Origin: Succinivibrionaceae bacterium UBA3769
GTDB taxonomy: Bacteria; Pseudomonadota; Gammaproteobacteria; Enterobacterales; Succinivibrionaceae
Direction: 5' to 3'
Assembly: GCA_002372325.1 (NCBI GenBank)
Contig: DFFT01000109.1
Span: 1 to 11,015, forward strand
DNA length: 11,015 bases
In this document: one piece after another, positions 1 to 6,781 of the stretch
How the letters are laid out: each line of letters opens with the position of its first letter
Numbering within the stretch: position 1 is the stretch's first letter
Position numbers and translations under genes: made by a program
Notes under the pieces: model-generated
Databases searched by the model: none
Told to the model about the DNA's origin: nothing
What the model saw: only the letters and a program-made list of their open reading frames with translations

Positions 1-228
1 GCCCGGGCTCTCATGCTGGACACCTTTAACACCTTCGGCGTGGATTCCCTGACGGGGCGTATCGCCGCGGTAATGCAGGGATCCACGGAAACCACCTTCT
101 ACGTGCTGGCGGTGTATTTCGGGTCAGTGGGCATCACCAAAGTCAGACATGCGGTGACCTGCGGCCTCATTGCGGACTTCACCGCCATGGTGGCCGCCAT
201 TATTGCGGGGATGCTGTTTTTCGGGTAA
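1..228 (+). CDS. spmB: Spore maturation protein B-like membrane protein (C-terminal part)
   Basis: The reading frame is open from the first base of the window, so the gene begins upstream; about 75 C-terminal residues are present. The fragment carries the signature of the SpmB/nucleoside-recognition (Gate domain) family: GSTETTFY, then YFGSVGITKVRHA, then a hydrophobic C-terminal helix ending AGMLFFG. From memory this is close to the C-terminus of Bacillus SpmB. SpmB-family proteins are integral membrane proteins, usually paired or fused with SpmA; outside spore formers their substrate is not established, so the name does not imply sporulation here. The ATG at 13 is internal to the domain and is not the real start. 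The gene is followed closely by an intrinsic terminator, so it ends its transcription unit. Confidence 0.85.
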   Translation, partial: ARALMLDTFNTFGVDSLTGRIAAVMQGSTETTFYVLAVYFGSVGITKVRHAVTCGLIADFTAMVAAIIAGMLFFG

Positions 229-246
229 GGAACGGCAGAAATAATG

Positions 247-285
247 AGCCCGGTCAGGAAACAGCTTCCCGGCCGGGCTTTTTTA
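247..285 (+). terminator. Intrinsic terminator of the spmB-like gene
   Basis: AGCCCGG (247-253) pairs with CCGGGCT (273-279). An inner GGAA/TTCC stem (257-260 with 266-269) stacks inside it, and a run of T follows at 279-284. It lies 18 bases after the stop codon of the upstream gene. Read on the minus strand the hairpin is followed only by an interrupted T-rich stretch, so any stop for the minus-strand genes at 524-1816 would be weak. Confidence 0.85.
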
Positions 286-523
286 TGTCGGTTTTGCAAG
301 AAGGCTTAGAAGAGCGGCGGCTTATAAGTCCGGATTTTCCGATGAAAGAGTATTGTGTCCTGAGCTGGGCTTCGGAAATCAGCCTCCGGGACAGCTGAAA
401 TCGGGGTTCGGTGCTCTCCCCCTTCTTCAGCTTTCCCTTCAGCCTTCCCTTTCCCTTCGGCCTTCCTCTCTTCCGCCTTGCATTTTCCGCCTTGCCTTCC
501 GCAAAATCCCCCGCATTTGGTTG
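285..523. other. Non-coding gap with pyrimidine-rich tract
   Basis: I see no convincing gene here; open frames crossing it are low-complexity shadows. The stretch around 418-500 is strongly pyrimidine-rich on the plus strand, built of loose CCTTC/CTTTCC repeats, so RNA from the minus-strand gene upstream would carry a purine-rich GAAGG-type 3' tail. An inverted repeat, AGCTGAA (393-399) with TTCAGCT (426-432), encloses GGGG/CCCC (403-406 with 419-422). It lacks a proper T-run on the minus strand and is not called a terminator. Confidence 0.5.
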
Positions 524-853
524 CTACAGCAAGGTCTCCAGCAAAGAGCGCATCCCGAAAAACAGCAGAATAACCGCTGCGGCCTGCAAAAGGGCCCAGC
601 GGGCCGCCTTGCGGACGGAGCCCGGGGGAGCGCTGCTGTCCGCTTCAATAAGGCGAATCCTTTTCCGATAACGCCGCGCAACTGCCATAAGGAGCAGCAC
701 GGTCACAGTCAGGGCAATGCCCAGGGGCGGGTTATCCTTGGTCACAAACCAGAGCACATATAGCACCGCGCCCAGAAAAAGAGCCTTCATGACAATCTTG
801 ACACAGCCTTCTTCACCAGGCAGATAATCCAATAATTCAATCAATGGCAACAT
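524..853 (-). CDS. Small three-helix membrane protein (paralog C)
   Basis: Unrecognised 109-residue protein. Predicted hydrophobic segments are at about residues 18-38, 42-58 and 86-105. A basic patch (ARRYRKRIR) follows helix 2, and a polar linker precedes helix 3. The GC pair just before helix 1 and the P-x-x-G turn (NPPLG) between helices 1 and 2 match the two genes upstream on the same strand, though this copy is the most diverged. The ATG has GGAG 11 bases upstream, a somewhat long spacing. There is no signal peptide or enzymatic motif. It is the last of three tandem minus-strand genes. A role in the inner membrane is all that can be said. Confidence 0.6.
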   Translation of the reverse strand: MLPLIELLDYLPGEEGCVKIVMKALFLGAVLYVLWFVTKDNPPLGIALTVTVLLLMAVARRYRKRIRLIEADSSAPPGSVRKAARWALLQAAAVILLFFGMRSLLETLL

Positions 854-1020
854 GTCTCATGCATCTCCATCCTGTATCCTTTATCCGGTCAGGCGCTCCG
901 GCATCCTCACCCGGTATCCGTTCTCCGAAAGCTGAATAAGCGGCAAAGTTTCTCGATCCGGCGAGAAGGCCGGCCCCCTATGCGGACAGGCTTCAGGTTC
1001 CGGGAGCATGCCGCGCTTTC

Positions 1021-1365
1021 TCAAAAGATCTTTCCGGAGTATGCCAGAAACGTAAGAACTCCAACGACCAAAAGCACCAGAAGAATTACCGCAGCCTGAG
1101 CAGCGCAACCCAGTTCTTTCTTCTGCTCGGATTCATCGGGATCAGAGTATTCCTCTTCCTTGCCGGACTTCTTCATATGATCCCGCACGGCGGAAACCGC
1201 CAAAAGCAGAAATACCAGGCTCATGAAACCACCCGCCAGCGGGTGAAATTCAAAGCATAACATCAGAATAAACGCCAGAATGCCTAACACCGCCAGCGCC
1301 AGAATCCCCAGCAGAATGTAGCTGCCGCAGCCCGTCACCGCAGCATCAGCTAAAACATCAGGCAT
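1021..1365 (-). CDS. Small three-helix membrane protein (paralog B)
   Basis: Unrecognised 114-residue protein. The start chosen is the ATG at 1365, because GGAGA lies 9 bases upstream; an upstream in-frame TTG at 1383 has no better support. Helices are predicted at about residues 13-40, 44-60 and 90-110. Between the second and third lies a highly charged linker, rich in K and E/D. TGCGSYILLG at the start of helix 1 corresponds to WGCSSYIALA in the gene upstream, and the HPLAGG turn to its SPAVG. The last helix (AAVILLVLLVVGVLTF) resembles that gene's AVVILVLLGVAAFIF. These matches make the two proteins likely paralogs. Function unknown. Confidence 0.65.
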   Translation of the reverse strand: MPDVLADAAVTGCGSYILLGILALAVLGILAFILMLCFEFHPLAGGFMSLVFLLLAVSAVRDHMKKSGKEEEYSDPDESEQKKELGCAAQAAVILLVLLVVGVLTFLAYSGKIF

Positions 1366-1489
1366 AGTACCCGTTCTCCACAAACGAAAGAAACGGCCAG
1401 GTTTTCTGTTCCGGCATCAGAGATCCCCCTGTAAAAGGGCAGCGGCATCCCCGGGAATCGCATAGGCATTCCTTATGCGGAACACGCTG

Positions 1490-1816
1490 TTACCGCCAGA
1501 ATATGAAGGCTGCAACGCCCAGAAGAACCAGAATAACCACGGCCTCCATGACCGCCTTCAGTTCTTCATTATCCCGCTTGGATGCGGAGGAAGCTTGGGG
1601 CGCGGAGGGAGCAGAGTTTTCCTCCGGTACCCAGGTGCTGTTCTTCTTCAGCTTTTTGACGTACCGCACCACAAAAGCTCCCGCCACCAGCAATATCAGC
1701 GGCACGGAATGACCCACTGCCGGACTGACATCCAGAGCCGCCATCAGGAGAAACACCCCGACCACCAGAAACGCCAGCGCGATATAGCTGCTGCACCCCC
1801 ACAGCGCAAGTTCCAT
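1490..1816 (-). CDS. Small three-helix membrane protein (paralog A)
   Basis: Unrecognised protein of 108 residues. Two ATGs stand side by side (1819 and 1816). A strong AGGAGG sits 2 bases before the first and 5 before the second, so the second is preferred. Helices are predicted at about residues 8-28, 37-53 and 87-107. A cluster of lysines (KKLKK) follows helix 2, then a Ser/Ala/Pro-rich polar linker. The gene heads the series of three look-alike minus-strand genes, with gaps of about 120-170 bases between them. It follows the RNA-ligase gene on the same strand after 164 bases, so read-through from that cassette is possible. No catalytic motif is visible. Confidence 0.65.
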   Translation of the reverse strand: MELALWGCSSYIALAFLVVGVFLLMAALDVSPAVGHSVPLILLVAGAFVVRYVKKLKKNSTWVPEENSAPSAPQASSASKRDNEELKAVMEAVVILVLLGVAAFIFWR

Positions 1817-1980
1817 CATAGCCTCCTCACTTCTGAAGCATTACTCTCCTGCCCCGCCCCGGATGCATCTTCCGGCAGACTCTCACCCCCAATCTCCCCC
1901 TCTCTAGGGAAGCTGAACATCCTCAAAGGTTCCTGGCGCCGCATTATGAGCGGTAATCAGGAGGAGGTTATCAGGAGGCG

Positions 1981-3681
1981 CTAATCAAGAAAGCGATCCC
2001 CGGTTTCCGCCACGTACATATCCCGGAGATCCGGTATGCCATGCCGGGGAAACTCGGCGCCGCTCGCACTTTGGGCCCTAACCTTCCGGGTGAGCCAGTC
2101 ATAAAAACGCTGGGCATGCTTGCTGAGAGTCCGGGCGGGCTCCCTCCGGTTATACACCAGTCCGGCGACAATTCTCAAGTTCTTCCACTTGGCATAGAAG
2201 GGAAGCTTGAGCTTCAGCATAAAGCTCCGGGCATCCTCAATGACATAGCCTTCGATATGGGGGATTCCGGGATCAAGGCTTTCGGAAAGCTGCTTCCGGT
2301 ACCAGCTCTGAAATTCCGCAAAGCTGGAAAGCGTCAGGGCATGGCGCTTTGCCGGAAGTCCGGCCCGGGCTGCCAGATCGCAGACCTCCTGATAGGAACG
2401 CCGGGCAAACTCCAGCTTGTTGTCAATAATGTCCAGAAGCACCAGGCGGTTTTCCGGATAGCGGATAATGTGGGGATCCCGCTTCACGTCAATGCACTCA
2501 AAAAGCAGCGTCGCCTGGTGCTGCTCCAGATATTCCCGGAGAACCTCCGGACGGGGACAGCATTCCTGCAAAAGATCCCGGAAATAGCCGGCAAAGGCAG
2601 ATTCGGGATTGGACTTCGAGGTGGTGAAGAGCTTCCCGTCATACCACGACATCAGCCCCAGAAAGCCGTTTTCCTTCACATAAACCTCCGCCGGAAATTT
2701 CATGTTTTTTTCCAGCTCCGGCAGGCGGGTTTCCGGGCGTTCCCCGATATTGAAGAACTTCCGGTAACCTCGGGCGGCGATAATTCCGGAGACCACGTCA
2801 ATAAAAAGCCCCCGGGCGGTAACAGTCTGCTCGTTCCAGATGCCCTTTTCAAAAGCCTTGTCTGAAAAGTTAAAGGAAGAGATATGGCCGAAATTCTTTT
2901 CGATAATGTAGCGGTTTCTCCGGAGATCCTGCACGAGATCCGGAACTCCCGTGGCCAGGGCCGGATTAAACACGGTGTTCTGGTATTCCCGCGGGGTAAT
3001 GACGCCGTTCTGAGAGAGCTCCAGGGTACGGAGACAGCCGCCCTTTTCCACCAGGCCCTCCAGACAGAACACGTTGGAAAACATCCGGGCCGGAGAGTTA
3101 CCGGTATTGCGGTGTCCGAAGACCTGCACGAAGTTCTCCGGCATGGTTTCATGCCAGACCTCTGCCACCTTCTGGTAGTCATCATGGACGCCCACCCCGT
3201 TTATCATGCCGGAGGCGGAAACGGCAATAAGCCCCAGAGGCGGCACTTTGGGAATCCCGCCGTGACAGACCAGAAACACCCTCCCGCCGTAGGAAAAGTA
3301 CGCGCACTGCCGGAGACGGCGGCAGAACTGGCGAATGTCCTTTTTGGAAAGATCCTTTATTTGAGGCACCGTTTTAAAGGTGAACTCCCAGCCCCGGAAT
3401 TCCTGATCCTCGGCATAGCTGCGGAGGCGGGGTTCGTGATTCCCCTCGATAAAAATGAAATTGGGGGTGGCGGTATGGGCAATGAAAAACTCCAGGGTCT
3501 CCCTGTTTTCCAGACCGCGATCCAGATAATCCCCGAGAAAAATATAGAGGTACCGGGGATTAATCTCTCCCAGAGCTTCCTTTAAGACCGTATAGCAGCC
3601 GTGGATATCCCCGATGATAATAATTTTCTCGTACTGGCTGTAATCCGCGGGATTGAGGGAAATAGCGCAGGTTTTGTTCAT
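1981..3681 (-). CDS. Calcineurin-type phosphatase–RNA ligase fusion (RNA repair)
   Basis: 566 residues in two catalytic modules. Residues about 17-230 are a calcineurin-like metallophosphoesterase with every metal-site motif: GDIHG (24-28), GDYLDRG (50-56), GNHE (80-83), VCHGG (His140) and FGH (His190). Residues about 255-530 are a nucleotidyltransferase of the T4 Rnl1/yeast Trl1 type. They show RGLFID (290-295), FFNIGE (309-314), the AMP-accepting lysine in KENG (Lys336, motif I), LLFECID (392-398), EGYV (477-480, motif IV) and KLKLPFYAKWK (490-500, motif V). By family knowledge the first module removes 3'-phosphate or 2',3'-cyclic phosphate and the second joins 5'-phosphate to 3'-OH ends. 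The start has AAGG 7 bases upstream. The 5'-kinase gene lies 150 bases upstream on the same strand, with no terminator between. Activities are predicted from intact motifs; substrate RNA is unknown. Confidence 0.9.
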   Translation of the reverse strand: MNKTCAISLNPADYSQYEKIIIIGDIHGCYTVLKEALGEINPRYLYIFLGDYLDRGLENRETLEFFIAHTATPNFIFIEGNHEPRLRSYAEDQEFRGWEFTFKTVPQIKDLSKKDIRQFCRRLRQCAYFSYGGRVFLVCHGGIPKVPPLGLIAVSASGMINGVGVHDDYQKVAEVWHETMPENFVQVFGHRNTGNSPARMFSNVFCLEGLVEKGGCLRTLELSQNGVITPREYQNTVFNPALATGVPDLVQDLRRNRYIIEKNFGHISSFNFSDKAFEKGIWNEQTVTARGLFIDVVSGIIAARGYRKFFNIGERPETRLPELEKNMKFPAEVYVKENGFLGLMSWYDGKLFTTSKSNPESAFAGYFRDLLQECCPRPEVLREYLEQHQATLLFECIDVKRDPHIIRYPENRLVLLDIIDNKLEFARRSYQEVCDLAARAGLPAKRHALTLSSFAEFQSWYRKQLSESLDPGIPHIEGYVIEDARSFMLKLKLPFYAKWKNLRIVAGLVYNRREPARTLSKHAQRFYDWLTRKVRAQSASGAEFPRHGIPDLRDMYVAETGDRFLD

Positions 3682-3831
3682 AAAAGCACCTTAAAACCAT
3701 GAAAGCCTGATGACCAGACTGATTGACAGATCCGATGACAATAATTCCGATAACGGCAGATCCGACAGCAGCCAAAAACCGAATAAAGGAAAGAGCCGGA
3801 TGACAGAAGGACCAAATAGCTGCTAATTCCG
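3682..3831. other. Intergenic spacer between kinase and phosphatase–ligase genes
   Basis: 150 bases with no supportable gene and no terminator. The 9-mer CAGATCCGA occurs twice in direct orientation (3727-3735 and 3757-3765), exactly 30 bases apart. GATGACA recurs at 3734-3740 and 3799-3805. These could be binding sites or simply drifted repeats. Overlapping minus-strand frames here have no ribosome site or recognisable product. Confidence 0.5.
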
Positions 3832-4317
3832 CTAGAGGGTAATCCTGTCGTTATGACTGAATACCTGAACCCAGCCGGGGAGCTTTGCCTTGATAAGCAT
3901 GCTGTGCATGCGATCAATATCAGCCTCCGGCACCAGCCGCATTTCATCCCGGAGCCGGTTTCTTCTCTTGCATTCTTCCAGAGGCACATCTGAAAAGTCC
4001 GCCACCAGCGCCCGGTAACGGTATTCCCTTATGAGATCCCGGTAGCGCAGAAAATCCTCCTCCCGGACATGACAGGCATCCACCACCGTAAGATCCCCGT
4101 TCTTCATCCGTATGGCAAGAAGCTTGTCCAGAGCGGCAAACACCAGCTTGTTAACCCGCTGGGAAATCACGGACTGACCGCTGAGATTAAGAACCGGAGC
4201 GGAATAAAGAAGACGCAGACTGTCGGTTGACAGAGTGAAGGGTTCCAGGCCGTTCTCCCGAATCCAGCTGGATTTGCCGGAGCCTGGAAGGCCTCTCATG
4301 ATAACCAGAATACGCAT
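3832..4317 (-). CDS. P-loop polynucleotide 5'-kinase (RNA repair)
   Basis: 161 residues from the ATG at 4317, which has AGGA 8 bases upstream. A longer in-frame start at 4419 would add 34 residues encoded over short direct repeats and is not preferred. MRILVIM leads straight into the Walker A loop GLPGSGKS (9-16). TDSLR (31-35) places Asp and Arg three apart, as do the catalytic Asp and 5'-OH-binding Arg of T4 Pnkp and bacterial Pnkp. VVDACHVREEDF (78-89) and the Arg-rich lid RRNRLRDEMRLVPE (118-131) also fit the Pnkp kinase domain. Expected role: ATP-dependent phosphorylation of a 5'-OH RNA end, making it a substrate for the ligase encoded next. The length suits a free-standing kinase domain. 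A generic small AAA/zeta-toxin-like kinase is a less likely alternative, given the ligase neighbour. Confidence 0.88.
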   Translation of the reverse strand: MRILVIMRGLPGSGKSSWIRENGLEPFTLSTDSLRLLYSAPVLNLSGQSVISQRVNKLVFAALDKLLAIRMKNGDLTVVDACHVREEDFLRYRDLIREYRYRALVADFSDVPLEECKRRNRLRDEMRLVPEADIDRMHSMLIKAKLPGWVQVFSHNDRITL

Positions 4318-4328
4318 AGCAGATTTCC

Positions 4329-4401
4329 TGACAATTTGCTGACAATTACCTTTTCTGACAAGTGTCTTGCCGATAGCTTCCTGATCGCCGATAGCTTCCT
4401 G
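4329..4401. repeat. Two pairs of short direct repeats upstream of the kinase gene
   Basis: TGACAATT occurs at 4329-4336 and 4340-4347 (11-base period). GCCGATAGCTTCCTG occurs at 4369-4383 and 4387-4401 (18-base period). They lie 12-84 bases upstream of the kinase start, in what should be the leader or promoter of the RNA-repair cassette. Regulator sites or slippage products are both possible. Confidence 0.7.
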
Positions 4402-4703
4402 GTAAGAAGAGCAAGACAATCAAAGCCGAAGCTGATCGGAGGGATCTTTATTGTTCATGATAACGCCGGAAAACGCCAGTTCCCGTAAAAAACATTGCTA
4501 AACAGCCTGAGATCCCCGCAGTTAGATTCCCATAGATACGCTTATGGAGCCGCAGATTCTAAGCTCTCGCAATCCGGATTTTGCCAGAGGATGGGGGCAA
4601 TTGCACCGGTTTTATGGGGAAGCCGGGGACAGGGTATCAGGAAAATCTGAGATGAGCCAAGGAACAGAATATCCGGTAAATAGCTAACAGGGACTCCATC
4701 GAG

Positions 4704-4970
4704 CCATTGTGATGTGCCTCCATAGTGCCACCCATTGTGCCATTGCATTGTGCCTCCATTGTGCCTCCATTGTGCCTCCATTGTGCCATTGCATTGTGCC
4801 TCCATTGTGCCCATTGCATTGTGCCTCCATTGGCCTCCATTGGCCTCCATTGTGCCACCATTGTGCCACCCATTGTGCCACCCATTGTGCCACCAATTGT
4901 GCCACCATTGTGCCACCATTGTGCCACCATTGTGCCACCATTGTGCCACCATTGTGCCACCATTGTGCCA
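4704..4970. repeat. Tandem array of 11-bp units (CCATTGTGCCA)
   Basis: About 267 bases built almost wholly from one motif. Six perfect head-to-tail copies of CCATTGTGCCA occupy 4905-4970. Three 12-base variants precede them (4869-4904; each has one inserted base). Further left are 11-base copies ending in T instead of A, two 10-base CCATTGGCCT copies (4827-4846), and a 16-base composite CCATTGCATTGTGCCT seen three times (4740, 4786, 4811). The left edge is the most degenerate and the right edge perfect. Because 11 is not a multiple of 3 and the unit makes no stop codons, frames stay open on both strands; I do not regard these as genes. It is not CRISPR, as there are no unique spacers. The array sits between the divergent RNA-repair kinase and the AlbA_2 gene. 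Confidence 0.95.
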
Positions 4971-5079
4971 TTTAATGATGTAGAATTGCCAAAGGCGGCA
5001 TAAAATGGAATTCCGCAACAGAGCAATGGCATTGGTGTCTTTTTATGGCTGCACAGGTCGAAATATTTGCATTGATTGC

Positions 5080-5109
5080 TTGATTTGTTACCGCATTTAT
5101 TGGGATAAT
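5080..5109 (+). promoter_or_regulatory. Putative sigma-70 promoter of the AlbA_2 gene
   Basis: TTGATT (5080-5085) and GATAAT (5104-5109) are separated by 18 bases, with the extended -10 dinucleotide TG at 5101-5102. Transcription would start near 5116, giving a leader of about 48 bases. The flanking stretch, 4971-5163, is clearly AT-richer than the surroundings. Prediction from consensus only. Confidence 0.5.
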
Positions 5110-5163
5110 CCAAAGTTACATATTTAATTGATAATTATATGAGATATTGTTAAGAGTGTTTTT

Positions 5164-6489
5164 ATGGCAGAAAATCAAAACATCGAATATAAGGAATCCT
5201 GGCGGGATGAATACCTAAAGTGGGTGTGCGGCTTTGCCAATGCCCAAGGCGGAATCATATATGTCGGCATTGATGATGCCGGTAAAGTTGTCGGTGTGCA
5301 GAATGTTAAAAAGCTGATGGAAGATATCCCGAATAAGATCCGATCAGGACTCGGTATTGTCGCCGATGTAAATAAACTAAGCAAGGACGGGAAAGACTAT
5401 TTGGCAGTCAAGGTAAAGCCAAGTGCTTTCCCTATCAGTTATCACGGAGAATTCCATTATCGGAGCGGAGCGACCAAACAGCAGCTGACAGGAATAGCGC
5501 TGTCAGAGTTTATCATGCAGAAAACCGGTGTCAGATGGGAAGATGTCACTGTGGATAATATTACTGTAGATGATCTGGATGATGAGAGTTTCAAGATTTT
5601 CCGCAGAGAGGCATTAAGCAAAAAACGCATGACAGAAACAGAATTGAATATCTCCAACGAAGAACTTCTTCAGAAGTTGCATCTGATGACGAATGGAAAA
5701 CTGAAGAGATCGGCTGTGTTGCTATTTTACAGGGATCCTGAGGTTATACAGAACGGAAGTATTGTAAAAGTCGGGAAGTTCGATGAGAGAGGCAGGGTTG
5801 TCTATCATACTGATCTCGAAGAATCGCTGATTGTCAATGCCAATAAGGTAATCGATCTTATTTATCAGATGTATCTGAAAGCGAAGATCAGTTATGAGCA
5901 CGATATACGTGTTGAGGAATATCCATTTGCCAGGGAGGCAATTCGTGAAGCCGTCTACAATGCCATAGCGCACAACTGCTATATGTACGGCTCACCGATC
6001 CAGATACGAGTCATGGACGATGCTATTACCATAAGTAACAGCTGCATTCTGCCGGAAGGATGGACGGTAAATACGCTGATGCAACCTCATGAATCCAAGC
6101 CTTACAATCCGGATATCGCCAAAGTTTTTTATCTTGCCGGTTATATTGAGAACTGGGGACAAGGTATCCAAAAGATCTGTGATGAGTGCAGGGGGATCGG
6201 AGCAGATCTTCCAGTGTATGAACTGATAGGAACGACATTGCGGATTCGATTCAAGGCACTGGAAAATGCTCTTATAAATGAGTCTAAGACTTCAAAAAGC
6301 CAAAACGATGTTTTGGCTGATACAGTAGCAGAAACCCTGAAAAAGAATCCTAAAATCACACAGAAAGAATTAGTCGAGCAGTTTGATATTTCTCGCCGTA
6401 CATTACAAAGGAAGTTGAATGAATTGAAAGAGAAAGGCAAAATAATCCGTAAAGGTGGCATGCGATATGGTTACTGGGAAGTAAAATGA
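5164..6489 (+). CDS. AlbA_2 (Schlafen-like) / GHKL-like ATP-binding / winged-helix protein
   Basis: 441 residues. The N-terminal ~115 residues are an AlbA_2 (Schlafen-type) domain: NIEYKESW (6-13), then GFANAQGGIIYVGIDDAGKV (23-42). Residues about 255-365 look like the HATPase_c_4 module of this family, with AIREAVYNAIAH (259-270, N-box-like Asn266) and WGQGIQKI (331-338, Gly-rich). Residues about 385-441 form a helix-turn-helix (TQKELVEQFDISRRTLQRKL) and wing. The same layout occurs in COG2865-type predicted transcriptional regulators. Biochemistry of bacterial members is poorly known; Schlafen-box proteins in animals include tRNA/RNA endonucleases. Only a weak AAGAG precedes the ATG. Codon use is AT-richer than in neighbouring genes, suggesting horizontal acquisition. 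It is transcribed away from the RNA-repair cassette. Confidence 0.85.
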   Translation: MAENQNIEYKESWRDEYLKWVCGFANAQGGIIYVGIDDAGKVVGVQNVKKLMEDIPNKIRSGLGIVADVNKLSKDGKDYLAVKVKPSAFPISYHGEFHYRSGATKQQLTGIALSEFIMQKTGVRWEDVTVDNITVDDLDDESFKIFRREALSKKRMTETELNISNEELLQKLHLMTNGKLKRSAVLLFYRDPEVIQNGSIVKVGKFDERGRVVYHTDLEESLIVNANKVIDLIYQMYLKAKISYEHDIRVEEYPFAREAIREAVYNAIAHNCYMYGSPIQIRVMDDAITISNSCILPEGWTVNTLMQPHESKPYNPDIAKVFYLAGYIENWGQGIQKICDECRGIGADLPVYELIGTTLRIRFKALENALINESKTSKSQNDVLADTVAETLKKNPKITQKELVEQFDISRRTLQRKLNELKEKGKIIRKGGMRYGYWEVK

Positions 6490-6724
6490 GGGGATACGGG
6501 CTCATTTCATAGGTGTGGATTAGGGATGTCCTCCGATCCGTTATTATCAGATTCAATCCGTAAGATGCTTAAATTCATTCTGAGTGATTTTAGAAACATT
6601 TACATCTGTCGAAATCAGAGCCTTATCGATCCAACTATCCTTTACAACAGAGCGATATCTTCACACTGTGATTACTAACTTGGTGATTAACACTTGTGAG
6701 TAAGCAGTTTAAATTTCATCAGCT
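6490..6724. other. Non-coding gap between convergent AlbA_2 and prc genes
   Basis: AT-rich stretch with no gene I can support and no clear terminator for the AlbA_2 gene. A minus-strand frame between two stop codons (6553-6663) encodes 35 residues without a start or ribosome site. It may be the eroded end of a lost gene, but it is too short to call. Confidence 0.4.
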
Positions 6725-6755
6725 AAAAAAAGAGCCCTCCCGAAGGAAAGCCCTT
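6725..6755 (-). terminator. Intrinsic terminator of prc with UUCG tetraloop
   Basis: On the minus strand an 11-pair stem (arms 6745-6755 and 6730-6740) closes on a UUCG loop (6741-6744). A run of U follows (complement of A at 6725-6729). Three of the pairs are G·U wobbles that would be A/C mismatches on the other strand, so the structure is directional and serves the prc transcript. It lies 26 bases after the prc stop codon. Confidence 0.9.
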
Positions 6756-6781
6756 TTCAAAAAGCGAGTTCTTAATTCATC

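Noticed and set aside
353..763. Plus-strand proline/leucine-rich frame over the pyrimidine tract
   Set aside because: Low complexity, and it overlaps the better supported minus-strand membrane protein.
2041..3585. Plus-strand frames opposite the phosphatase–ligase gene
   Set aside because: No recognisable domains, and they overlap a gene with all expected motifs on the other strand.
4704..4970. CRISPR array
   Set aside because: Units are contiguous 10-16 base variants with no unique spacers, and no cas gene is present.
4637..5113. Long repeat-containing frames in both directions across the tandem array
   Set aside because: They exist only because the 11-base unit has no stop codons; starts, flanks and composition do not look like a gene.
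6553..6663. 35-codon minus-strand open stretch that could be the remnant of a lost gene
   Set aside because: No start, ribosome site or recognisable family, and this length is expected by chance in AT-rich DNA.
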